This document shows, in pieces, positions 43,145 through 50,972 of a DNA stretch of 64,000 bases (its first letter is position 1; the number at the start of each line of letters is the position of its first letter). Source of the stretch: an uncultured Lachnospiraceae bacterium (GTDB lineage Bacteria > Bacillota > Clostridia > Lachnospirales > Lachnospiraceae); the NCBI GenBank assembly GCA_949840465.1, contig CATKXE010000008.1, positions 1 to 64,000 of the forward strand. Direction: 5' to 3'. The translations under genes and the position numbers were made by a program. Under the pieces are notes generated by a model. The model searched no databases. It worked only from the letters and a program-made list of their open reading frames with translations, and was not told the origin of the DNA.

Positions 43145-43699
43145 TCAAGATATACTTCTGCGGATCATTTCCTCCAGCATCCCTTTTTTCAACTGGCAGA
43201 GCCGGTAAAAATCCTTCTGGATATCGTCTTTCATCCCTCCATCCAGCCAGTCAAGCACCGCCCCGAAACATTCCCATTTATACTGGCGGACAATGATGCG
43301 TTTATCTTCCTCCCTTAAGGAATATTCCGCAAAAGCCGTGCTGATATACGTATTCACCACATATTCACACACCCGCCATAAATACTGCTCAAATACATCT
43401 CTGTTGGCGGAATGGTAAAGATGCAGCGCGGCGCGCCTGTTTTCCAGCGCAAATGAAACGGCAAGGTCAAGGCACTCTTCGATCGAATCCACAGAAGGGT
43501 GGCGGCGCACCATGGCCTCCGCTTCATCCAGAATAATTTCTTCAATCATAGAGGGAAGATCCTGATAATGGTAATAGAATGAATTTCTGTTGATTCCGCA
43601 GTCTTCCACAATATCCTTGATTTTGATCTGGCTCACAGGGCGTTCATTCAAAAGCCTGATAAACGAATTTCTGATTGCCTGTTTGGTAAAACCTGGCAA
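43145..43699 (-). CDS. TetR/AcrR family transcriptional regulator
   Basis: About 184 residues. The N-terminal helix-turn-helix is KQAIRNSFIRLLNERPVSQIKIKDIVEDCGINRNSFYYHYQDL, with the C-terminal ligand domain resembling those of TetR_C-type regulators (VVNTYISTAF, VRQYKWECFGAVLDWLDGGM). The frame opens at GTG 43708, directly on the ribosome binding site. A TTG at 43699 lies 8 bp after AGGAGG and is the likelier start. It probably represses its own operon with the flippase-like gene. Confidence 0.9.
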   Translation of the reverse strand: MPGFTKQAIRNSFIRLLNERPVSQIKIKDIVEDCGINRNSFYYHYQDLPSMIEEIILDEAEAMVRRHPSVDSIEECLDLAVSFALENRRAALHLYHSANRDVFEQYLWRVCEYVVNTYISTAFAEYSLREEDKRIIVRQYKWECFGAVLDWLDGGMKDDIQKDFYRLCQLKKGMLEEMIRRSIS

Positions 43700-43838
43700 A
43701 ACCAGCACCTCCTCATTGGGATTTTATCGTCGGCGCAGAGCCGGATCCGAATACTTTCCAGCCCTGCGCCTGATGTATGTAAATACAAAGATTATATAAT
43801 ATCCTCCCGACATTTTACAACAGTTTTTACCGTATGTT

Positions 43839-45239
43839 TCACTGCCCTGACGCCATTCTGTCATTTTCATCATCATACTTTTTATGCCCCTGCCACAATT
43901 CCTCTGCGACGGGCGCCCAATCTGCCGCGTATTCATGGCACTTTGCGCAGAGATGCTCCACACTCTCCGGCGACTGCAGGTCTGTGGATTTTGCCCCGGT
44001 TTCCTTTACGATCTGCTGTAAGATCTCCGGGTTTTCCAGCATCGGGCAGGGGCGCAGATGGTTTTCATTGAAAGGCTGCCGTTCCCGGTACGCCATAAAC
44101 AACGGCTGCTTTAAAATTTCCAGCAGAGTATGGGTTCGGATATTTGCCCCCGAATAATGGATAAACACACAGGGCTCCGCATCTCCGTTTGCATTAATAT
44201 GGAAATAGTTCCGGCCGCCTGCAATACAGCCCCCTACAAATTCACCGTCATTCTGGAAATCCATGGTGAACAGGCCCTTCCCGTAGGACATATTCCGAAT
44301 GTCCCTGACCCTCTTCATCATGTAGACACGCTGCTCCATGGTCGGCAGCAGTTCCATAGCCGCGCCGTTTCCCACCGGCATATAATGAAAGTAAAGGGCA
44401 TAAAGGCATCCTTTTTCTATCAACAGGTTCACAAACTCCTCACTGGTAACGGTCTCGATATTTTTCGAGGTATAGCAGATAGAGGCGCCGAAAATCAGAC
44501 CGTTTTCTTTCAAACGCTTCATGGCCTCCATCACGCGGCCATAGACTCCGTGTCCCCGGCGCAGGTCGTTGACCGCTTCAAAGCCTTCTAAGCTGATTGC
44601 CAGATACAGGTTGCCGACCCGCTTCATTTCCTGACAGAACGCCGCGTCCACGAGTGTTCCGTTGGTGTAGGACAAAAAGGCGCAGTCGTCATGCTTTTCA
44701 CACAATCTGATGATATCCGCCTTACGCACAAGAGGCTCGCCTCCCGTGAACATATAGAAATAGATTCCCAGCTCTTTCCCCTGGCAGATGACCTTATCCA
44801 TCTCCTCAAAAGACAGGTTCATCCGGTTCCCGTATTCTGCCGCCCAGCAGCCGGTGCAGTGCAGGTTGCATGCACTGGTGGGATCCATCAGGATCAGCCA
44901 TGGAACGTTGCATTGATGGAGTTCCCTCATTTTACGGATGGTCTTTGTGCCGTGGAAAAATGCCTCGAAACCCAGATTTAAAGCCGTGGTTTTCAGTACA
45001 TGGGGATCGGTTTGTGCAAGGATACGCCGGATATATTGATTTAGTGCCGTGTTTTGGTCGCAGATCTTTCTCTTTGCCCTGTCATAGTCAAAATCCAGAT
45101 TTGCTCCGTGCATGTATCTCTGCATCAGATCCAGCATCCGGCTCACATGCAGTTCCCAGCTTTTATCCTTATTTCGCAGTGCAATGTCTACCGCGCTGCT
45201 AAATGCGGCCCTTCCTGCTTTGTGCGTCATTTCGTTCAT
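43839..45239 (-). CDS. radical SAM protein with C-terminal Cys-rich (SPASM-like) region
   Basis: 466 residues. The radical SAM cluster motif is CNLHCTGC (Cys124, Cys128, Cys131), preceded by an N-terminal helical region of about 105 residues. The SAM-binding GGE motif is FTGGEPLVRK. C-terminal cysteines (GGCIAGG, AEPCVF, RPCPML, CAKCHEY) fit an auxiliary cluster. The substrate is unknown; similar proteins modify peptides or small molecules. It overlaps the HdeD-like gene by 4 bp, so they form one operon. Confidence 0.9.
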   Translation of the reverse strand: MNEMTHKAGRAAFSSAVDIALRNKDKSWELHVSRMLDLMQRYMHGANLDFDYDRAKRKICDQNTALNQYIRRILAQTDPHVLKTTALNLGFEAFFHGTKTIRKMRELHQCNVPWLILMDPTSACNLHCTGCWAAEYGNRMNLSFEEMDKVICQGKELGIYFYMFTGGEPLVRKADIIRLCEKHDDCAFLSYTNGTLVDAAFCQEMKRVGNLYLAISLEGFEAVNDLRRGHGVYGRVMEAMKRLKENGLIFGASICYTSKNIETVTSEEFVNLLIEKGCLYALYFHYMPVGNGAAMELLPTMEQRVYMMKRVRDIRNMSYGKGLFTMDFQNDGEFVGGCIAGGRNYFHINANGDAEPCVFIHYSGANIRTHTLLEILKQPLFMAYRERQPFNENHLRPCPMLENPEILQQIVKETGAKSTDLQSPESVEHLCAKCHEYAADWAPVAEELWQGHKKYDDENDRMASGQ

Positions 45240-45838
45240 AACTTTTCCTCCCCTGTCTCACAATATTCTATATCAATCTGATCCGGCCTTTGGTGGCGGA
45301 TGATGCGAACCGCCGCCAGTACCGTGATCAGGTTCAGGATTCCCTCTGCCAACAGAGACAGACCCACCAGCATCATCAGGATCTCCATGCTTTCCGAAGG
45401 TCTCAGGATTAGCAGGAATCCAATAATCCCGGTTAAGACCGCCGCAAATAAAATCAGCCACCACTTCCGGATTCCGAAATCCTTTGCATCCAGGGCAATC
45501 TGGATTTTCAGCAGGCCGTCCGCCAAAATGTAAACGCCCAGCGCTATACTGATGAATGTCATAATGCGCCCGGGCCTTATGATCATGAGAATTCCCAGAA
45601 GCGCCAGCAGGAGCCCGGATGCAAGATCATACTGGAATGCCAGACGGAATAAATCTCTGGAAAAATATCCGACCAGCTTCACCATCCCGAACAGGATCAG
45701 GATGATGCCGCACGCCTTTGCGGCCGCCGGTACAAACACATCCGGCAGGGCGATCATCAGGATTCCCAGGATACAGAGAATCACGGACATGATAATATAG
45801 CCGATCTTTGCGGTTTTCATAGCTTTTATGGAACGCAT
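45236..45838 (-). CDS. HdeD-like (DUF308) membrane protein
   Basis: A 200-residue protein with six short hydrophobic helices containing internal repeats, such as VILCILGILMIALPDVF and LLALLGILMIIRPGRI, and the DUF308 pattern GVYILADGLLKIQIALDAK. HdeD relatives are associated with acid or envelope stress, but the molecular role is not known. It starts with GGGAG 9 bp upstream and is translationally coupled to the radical SAM protein through ATGA. Confidence 0.9.
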   Translation of the reverse strand: MRSIKAMKTAKIGYIIMSVILCILGILMIALPDVFVPAAAKACGIILILFGMVKLVGYFSRDLFRLAFQYDLASGLLLALLGILMIIRPGRIMTFISIALGVYILADGLLKIQIALDAKDFGIRKWWLILFAAVLTGIIGFLLILRPSESMEILMMLVGLSLLAEGILNLITVLAAVRIIRHQRPDQIDIEYCETGEEKL

Positions 45839-45957
45839 TTTATACCACTCCCTTTTTTATATTTATTTATCTGGCATACCCGTACCAAAATCCAATATGG
45901 CCGGCAGTTATCTTGTCATTACTATAGCGGATCCGCCCAAAACAAAAAATAGACACT

Positions 45958-45994
45958 TTCCGCATTTTGTCCTAAAATCAGACAAAATGCGGAA
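45958..45994 (-). terminator. intrinsic terminator of the TPM/zinc-ribbon operon
   Basis: A perfect 14-bp stem (TTCCGCATTTTGTC and complement) with a 9-base loop, followed on the minus strand by a T-rich tail (TATTTTTTGTTTT). It lies 50 bp after the TPM gene stop. Confidence 0.88.
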
Positions 45995-46045
45995 AATGCC
46001 TATTTGGGGAAATCTATTGCATTCGAATCCTCCTTCTGAAATAAT

Positions 46046-46882
46046 TCAGAATTTTCCCCCGGCGCCTCCGTGTTTTCTGCCGGAAGACGACGTATGCGTC
46101 GCAGAGCCGCCAGAACTGCGCGTACTCCCCGTACCGCCTGAACTACTCGAATTGTCCTCTTTTGGTTTCTCCCTGCGGTCAACTTTTTTATACAGATAGA
46201 GGTCATTCTTTACCGTCAGCTTCAGGCTCCCTTTCTTCGCATAGCTGTCCGCCTCTGTCTGGCTGTGTACGGATTTCAGCTTCAGCCGCATAATCCCCGT
46301 TACAATCAGGGCAATCACAAATCCTATGGCGAGTGCAGATACGAAAAAAACGAAAAGGACCAACGGATCCCTGGGAAGATGATCCACATCATAGGGTTCC
46401 CCTGTCCTGGCCTGCGTGATGTAATCGTCGCACATTTCGGCAAAGGTCGTAAACGCCCATGCATAATCCCCTTCACTCAAGTCACTCAGGATCATCTCAG
46501 AAATATACTCCAGCCCGGCATCCGTAAACGCCGTAATCCCGAATCCCGATGTTGACATGTACCAGTCTCTTTCCTCCATGCTTATGAGAAACAGGATTCC
46601 GTCCCTCTCTGTGCCGAAGCCATAGCCGTACGCATCATAGAGATCATCGGCATATTCCATGGGAGACGCCCCTTCCAGAGAATTAACCGTAATCACGACC
46701 ACATCCACCTGCTGCCGTTCACTGATCTCATCTAATTGTTCCAGCAGTTCTTGTCCCTGGCTGTCCGTAAGCAGCCCGGCGCCATCTTCAAACCTCTCCA
46801 AATCACCCTCTGCAAATGCCGGAATTGCCATAAGTGCAGACAAAAGCAGCGCAAAAAATATTGTTCCTAAATTCTTTTTCAT
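46046..46882 (-). CDS. TPM-domain (YgcG-like) membrane protein
   Basis: 278 residues from ATG 46882 with AAAGGGGG upstream. Signal peptide ending at IPAFA, then a TPM domain (RFEDGAGLLTDSQGQELLEQLDEISERQQVDVVVITVNSLEG, interrupted motif; GTERDGILFLISMEERDW). A membrane helix follows near residue 195, then a cytoplasmic tail ending in a Gly/Ser-rich stretch with GGAGGKF. TPM proteins are linked to membrane protein repair or quality control; the exact role is unknown. It follows the zinc-ribbon gene by 10 bp. Confidence 0.87.
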   Translation of the reverse strand: MKKNLGTIFFALLLSALMAIPAFAEGDLERFEDGAGLLTDSQGQELLEQLDEISERQQVDVVVITVNSLEGASPMEYADDLYDAYGYGFGTERDGILFLISMEERDWYMSTSGFGITAFTDAGLEYISEMILSDLSEGDYAWAFTTFAEMCDDYITQARTGEPYDVDHLPRDPLVLFVFFVSALAIGFVIALIVTGIMRLKLKSVHSQTEADSYAKKGSLKLTVKNDLYLYKKVDRREKPKEDNSSSSGGTGSTRSSGGSATHTSSSGRKHGGAGGKF

Positions 46883-46892
46883 GGTTCCCCCT

Positions 46893-47978
46893 TTACAGCA
46901 ACCAGAGCAGGAATAAAATAGCATAGAGCACGCCGCCTATGGCGCCTGTCAGCCCAAACAGCCACTTTTTATACGCCGCCTTATCCACCGGCAGATCCCC
47001 CACCATTTTCCCGTTCTGCCCATTCATGGCAAAAAGATAATTCTGCCCGTTCCACGTTGTATTCAAAATCCAGACAGGAAAAAGTGCGTATTTCACTTTC
47101 CTGTCCTTCAATCGGATGCTGCCATTCTCCTTCGTAACCGTCGAATACCCCTTCACCGTTGCGTCAAAAGCCTTCTGCGCACTCTTCCGTATGCGGGCAT
47201 TGGCATGCCCGGCACACTTTTGGGCATCCACATCATATTTGTCCGCCAGATAACCGGCCAGATATGCGGTCTGAAACTTCTCCGCCTTTGAAAGGTCAAA
47301 AGGCTCGAGGGAATCCATCAGGTCATCCGGCATCTTCGCAGAACCGTCAACCGGGATTTTCTCGAATCCAAGGCTTCCGCCTCTGGTTACCAAAAAGAAA
47401 CTGGTTTCCGTATACTGATATTTACTGTCGCTCCATGTCCTGATTTTGGTCGCCTTATAACGCATGTTTACATCAGCGCTGGCGTCAAACAGCCAAAACG
47501 GGACATACACGCCCTTCACTTCGTCAATGTGGTTTTCATCCTTAAACACCTTTGGAAGCAGGCGTTTTCCTTCATAGTGCTTTTGAAGCGCTTCCTTCGC
47601 AGCCTTTTTATCCAGCTGAAACGGAATGATGTAATCTGGTTTCAACGCTCCTGAAAACTGCCCCGTCAGCACAACCGGATTGCCGCAGAACGGGCACGAT
47701 GCCGCAGCCGTGTTTTTATCACATGCGATTTCGCCGCCGCAGGATTTGCATACATAAGAACGCAACCCGCCTGTCTCCCCTTCCTGCCAATCCCCGCCGG
47801 AAGCGGCCTGCCATCCCATATCGTTTTTCCGGTCATTTTTCAGCTCACTGTCATAGCCCTCCAGTGTTTCCATATCGAATTCCGTGTCGCAGTAAGGGCA
47901 TTTCATCTTTTGTATCGTACTGTCAAAGGCAATAGCGCCGCCGCAGCACGGACATTTATATTCTTGTATTGCCGACAT
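46893..47978 (-). CDS. zinc-ribbon membrane protein
   Basis: 361 residues from ATG 47978 (AAGGAG at 7 bp). Two zinc ribbons open the protein: CPCCGG...CPYC in the first 35 residues and CKSCGGE...CPFCGNP near residue 85. A beta-rich domain follows with VYVPFWLFDASADVNMRYKATK and FPVWILNTTWNGQNYLFAMNG. The C-terminus has one or two membrane helices. Such proteins are often mislabelled as DNA helicases; no helicase motif is present. It forms an operon with the TPM gene, which suggests a shared envelope role. Confidence 0.83.
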   Translation of the reverse strand: MSAIQEYKCPCCGGAIAFDSTIQKMKCPYCDTEFDMETLEGYDSELKNDRKNDMGWQAASGGDWQEGETGGLRSYVCKSCGGEIACDKNTAAASCPFCGNPVVLTGQFSGALKPDYIIPFQLDKKAAKEALQKHYEGKRLLPKVFKDENHIDEVKGVYVPFWLFDASADVNMRYKATKIRTWSDSKYQYTETSFFLVTRGGSLGFEKIPVDGSAKMPDDLMDSLEPFDLSKAEKFQTAYLAGYLADKYDVDAQKCAGHANARIRKSAQKAFDATVKGYSTVTKENGSIRLKDRKVKYALFPVWILNTTWNGQNYLFAMNGQNGKMVGDLPVDKAAYKKWLFGLTGAIGGVLYAILFLLWLL

Positions 47979-48087
47979 CTGGTTTCTCCTTCTATCTTTC
48001 CGCCTGTCAAATACAGTGAAACACAATTTAAGGAGCTGTCAGGAAATGATGTCTTCACCACCTCCCCCGACAGCCCCTGTCCACCCC

Positions 48088-48453
48088 TTATTCGCCTGTA
48101 GCCGATACCTGAGCCTCCACCTCTGTCTTTGCCTCCTCCAGCCAATCCTTGACCTGTTTTAAAGACTCAATTAACTCTTCATATTCTTCATCAGATGCAT
48201 CCTCTTCGCTTTCAAGCGCATCTTTACACTCCAGAAGCGCATCTGACATATCCTGATATGCGCTGACAGTCTCGTCGTCGATCAAATCCAGATTTGCATT
48301 GATCAGATCCGCTGTGTCGTCAAACACCGTGCTGGTCTCATTAAAAATATCAATGGCTTCCTGCTTCTTTTCACTGTCCCCGCAGCCGGATAGCCCGAAC
48401 ATCACAGTGAAGGCCATCATCATACACAGCATTGTTTTCATTACTTTTTTCAT
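48088..48453 (-). CDS. small acidic helical lipoprotein
   Basis: 121 residues with a signal peptide and lipobox FGLSGC (Cys24). The mature part is very acidic and helical (EEDASDEEYEELIESLKQVKDWLEEAKTEVEAQ), with no cysteine other than those at the anchor and DALLECK. No family is recognised. It is encoded alone between the zinc-ribbon gene and a possible rubredoxin-like scrap. Confidence 0.8.
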   Translation of the reverse strand: MKKVMKTMLCMMMAFTVMFGLSGCGDSEKKQEAIDIFNETSTVFDDTADLINANLDLIDDETVSAYQDMSDALLECKDALESEEDASDEEYEELIESLKQVKDWLEEAKTEVEAQVSATGE

Positions 48454-48474
48454 ACGTTCATTTCCTTTCCTACT

Positions 48475-48615
48475 TTACATTTTATCGTCTTCCTCAAAGA
48501 TATCGCCGCATTCCGGCGGATGCGCGGGATCCTCCGGTTCCCATCCACATTCGTCGCATCTGCAGAGCGTTACGCTTCCTGCCTTTCGTAACCATACCCT
48601 CCTTTCCCACCGCAT
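48475..48615 (-). pseudogene. possible degenerate rubredoxin-like/zinc-ribbon ORF
   Basis: The frame encodes LCRCDECGWEPEDPAHPPEC then GDIFEEDDKM. This looks like the metal-binding part of small rubredoxin-like proteins, but the second CxxC knuckle is reduced to one Cys. A strong AAAGGAGG stands right before an ATG at about 48595, which is in a different frame. The picture would be explained by a frameshift near the start. It could also be chance. Confidence 0.3.
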
Positions 48616-48791
48616 CACGGCAGCAGCATTCTTTCCACTGATCCGCAAGCGTTCCGCCCAATGCGCCAATCCCTGCTTTTATAAGTCCCTTAGCAAATCC
48701 CTCTTTTCAAAAATACAGTATACAGTAGCAATATCTAAAAATGGACATACCGACACGAATCGACCGGAAACTGCATTAAATCGACCGTTTC

Positions 48792-50060
48792 TCAAAGCGA
48801 CACACTCAAAATGAACTTCCCGTTTTTGACAGAAAAATCATAGATGCCTCCATAACGTTCTACAATGGCACAAATGCTGTGTACGCCCAGGCCATGCCCT
48901 GCCTCGCCGGTAACCGGAATCCCCTGGGCAAACACAACATCCGCACCACAGGAGTTGATGATCTGTAAAAGAATCCCCCCCTTTTTTTCACGCATAAAAA
49001 CCTGAATCCTACCGGATAACCCTTTTTCCTTCTGTTTCCGGCAGGCGTGCAGCGCATTCTCCAGTGCGTTGCACAAAAGCACGCACAGATCGCTTTCGGC
49101 TACCGGGATACTCTGGGATATCCCCGCCCTGACCTCGAACAGAATACCGAAATCTCCGGCCCGTCCCGCAAAGGAAGAAATGATGAGATTCGCCACTTCA
49201 TTTTGGCAGAAGGCCTTTATCTGGTTTTCCTCAATCCCCGAACAAATCTCATGGATATAGTCCTGCGCCTGCCCGTATCTCCCGTTTTCAATACAGGAAG
49301 AAAGGAACAGCATATGATGGCGCAGGTCATGGCGGTAAATGCTCGTTTTCCTCTGGGACTCCCGCAGGGCTTCAATCTCACGGACAGCCTGCTGAATCTG
49401 CAGGTTCAGGCACTTCTGCGTCTCTTCAAGCTGAATGCGTACCTGTTCATCGGCCGAAGTATGGAACACAAACATCAGATATGCCATACTGCATACAAAG
49501 GGCATAAATTCCAACGCGGCCATGTTGCCCTTCATAAGCAGCCCGGTATAGATTCGCGTCACGTAATCAAAGCCATAGTATAACGCCGGCACCAGACCGA
49601 ACCGGCACTGCATGGAAGCCGGATGGCGGGAAATGGCGTGCACGAAAGGCTCAATGTAACGCAGTAAGGCCAGTAAAAGCGGCGCTGTTACAGCAAGTTC
49701 CACAAGATTCTGCAGCAGGGCGCCGCCCGGAAATACAGCCGCAGCCAGTAAAGCGATCCAGCGGCGGAGCTGGCAGCAAAGATATGCGGCCTGCACCGAG
49801 ATGACCGGCCAAAGACATTTTTTATTAAGGCCGCAGAGCGCCAGAGCCAAAGGAAGGTGCGCGGTCAGCGGATACAGCCGGCAGGCTGTAGACGAGCCTC
49901 CCCAAAAGTAAACTGTTCCCTGGAGCAACAGAATCAGCGCCATGCCGCCCGCCATGGCAAGACGTTTCCGCCGTGTCCAGAGAATATCGCAGAAGGCCTG
50001 CGACAATACCATGCCAAAAACCGTCACCGCGATAAAGTTGAGTAGATAAACAATCCTCAT
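48792..50060 (-). CDS. GHKL sensor histidine kinase (AgrC-like)
   Basis: 422 residues. The N-terminal about 200 form six or so membrane helices. A short coiled coil follows, then the HisKA-7-like box IYRHDLRHHMLFL (His244) and a GHKL ATPase domain with N-box LLCNALENALHACRKQ and G-box TGEAGHGLGVHSI. This layout is that of peptide-sensing AgrC/VirS kinases. It overlaps the upstream LytTR regulator by 4 bp and is its partner. No autoinducer precursor gene was recognised next to it. Confidence 0.92.
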   Translation of the reverse strand: MRIVYLLNFIAVTVFGMVLSQAFCDILWTRRKRLAMAGGMALILLLQGTVYFWGGSSTACRLYPLTAHLPLALALCGLNKKCLWPVISVQAAYLCCQLRRWIALLAAAVFPGGALLQNLVELAVTAPLLLALLRYIEPFVHAISRHPASMQCRFGLVPALYYGFDYVTRIYTGLLMKGNMAALEFMPFVCSMAYLMFVFHTSADEQVRIQLEETQKCLNLQIQQAVREIEALRESQRKTSIYRHDLRHHMLFLSSCIENGRYGQAQDYIHEICSGIEENQIKAFCQNEVANLIISSFAGRAGDFGILFEVRAGISQSIPVAESDLCVLLCNALENALHACRKQKEKGLSGRIQVFMREKKGGILLQIINSCGADVVFAQGIPVTGEAGHGLGVHSICAIVERYGGIYDFSVKNGKFILSVSL

Positions 50061-50794
50061 AATACAACAACCTCTTTGCTGCGAAATGTGTATTCGAGAT
50101 ACTTTCTTTTGATTTCAGAGCATTTTCCATGGGGAATCGGAATTTCTGCAAGGCTGTCCAGCGTGATCGCTTTATAAGATATCTTCTGGATATACTCCAT
50201 ATTGACCAGGAAGGAACGGTGGGAACGCAGGAAACAGTCATACTGGCCAAGTTTTTCACACAGTTCATCCAGGCTTCCCGCACTTTCCAGGACTTTTCCG
50301 TTTTCAAGATGAAACACTAATGTACGTCCGGTCACTTCACAGTATTCCAGTTTTTCCAGATTGATCCGCGTAATGCCGCTTTTACAGCGCAGGATCAGGC
50401 TGGATTGCCAGGCCTTTTCACATTCAAAAATGACAGAATCCATCAGCCGGAAAAAATCCTCCTGACTGACAGGCTTTATTTGATAAAAAAATGCGCTGAC
50501 CGTATAGGATTCTACCGCAAACTCAGAAGATGACGTCAAAAAGATGATTTTTGCCACGCTGTCATACCTGCGGATCTCCTTTGCCACGCTGATTCCATTT
50601 TCGCCCGGCATAAGGATGTCCAGAAGCAGAATATCCCAGCGCGTACCTTTTTCAATCTCAGCCAGCAGTTCAAGCGGGCTTCGGAATGCCGTATATGCAA
50701 TTTCCCACTGATGCTCTGCCCGGTACTTCCCGAGCAGTACGCCAAGTTCATTTAACACAGCCGAATCATCATCACAAAACGCTATCTTTATCAT
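50057..50794 (-). CDS. LytTR-family response regulator (AgrA-like)
   Basis: 245 residues from the ATG at 50794 (GAAGGG at 7 bp). The receiver domain has IAFCDDD, phospho-Asp in LLLLDILMPGENG, and Lys in QIKPVSQ. It is followed by a LytTR DNA-binding domain (CKSGITRINLEKLEYCEVTGR interrupted, CFLRSHRSFLVNMEYIQKIS). LytTR regulators bind short direct repeats and usually control surface or secreted factors. It is divergent from the 637-residue surface protein, its likely target. Confidence 0.93.
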   Translation of the reverse strand: MIKIAFCDDDSAVLNELGVLLGKYRAEHQWEIAYTAFRSPLELLAEIEKGTRWDILLLDILMPGENGISVAKEIRRYDSVAKIIFLTSSSEFAVESYTVSAFFYQIKPVSQEDFFRLMDSVIFECEKAWQSSLILRCKSGITRINLEKLEYCEVTGRTLVFHLENGKVLESAGSLDELCEKLGQYDCFLRSHRSFLVNMEYIQKISYKAITLDSLAEIPIPHGKCSEIKRKYLEYTFRSKEVVVL

Positions 50795-50829
50795 GATATT
50801 TCCCTTCACCTTTGGAACATGATGACACC

Positions 50830-50872
50830 TTGACAGAACAACCGATTTTCATTAATATAGTATTAACTGTCA
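50830..50872 (+). promoter_or_regulatory. promoter and candidate operator of the surface-protein gene
   Basis: TTGACA (50830-50835), 17 bp, TAATAT (50853-50858). The inverted pair TGACAG (50831-50836) and CTGTCA (50867-50872) brackets the promoter with a 30-bp gap, roughly 3.4 helical turns centre to centre. It could be a regulator site for the adjacent LytTR or fusion regulators. Confidence 0.55.
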
Positions 50873-50972
50873 TAATAAAACATAATTCGGCATCAGAACT
50901 GCCGCCGGTGCAGAATGTAGCCGAAACTGCGCGAATAGTAAAACGGCGGCATTTAGAACGGAGTATATACAG

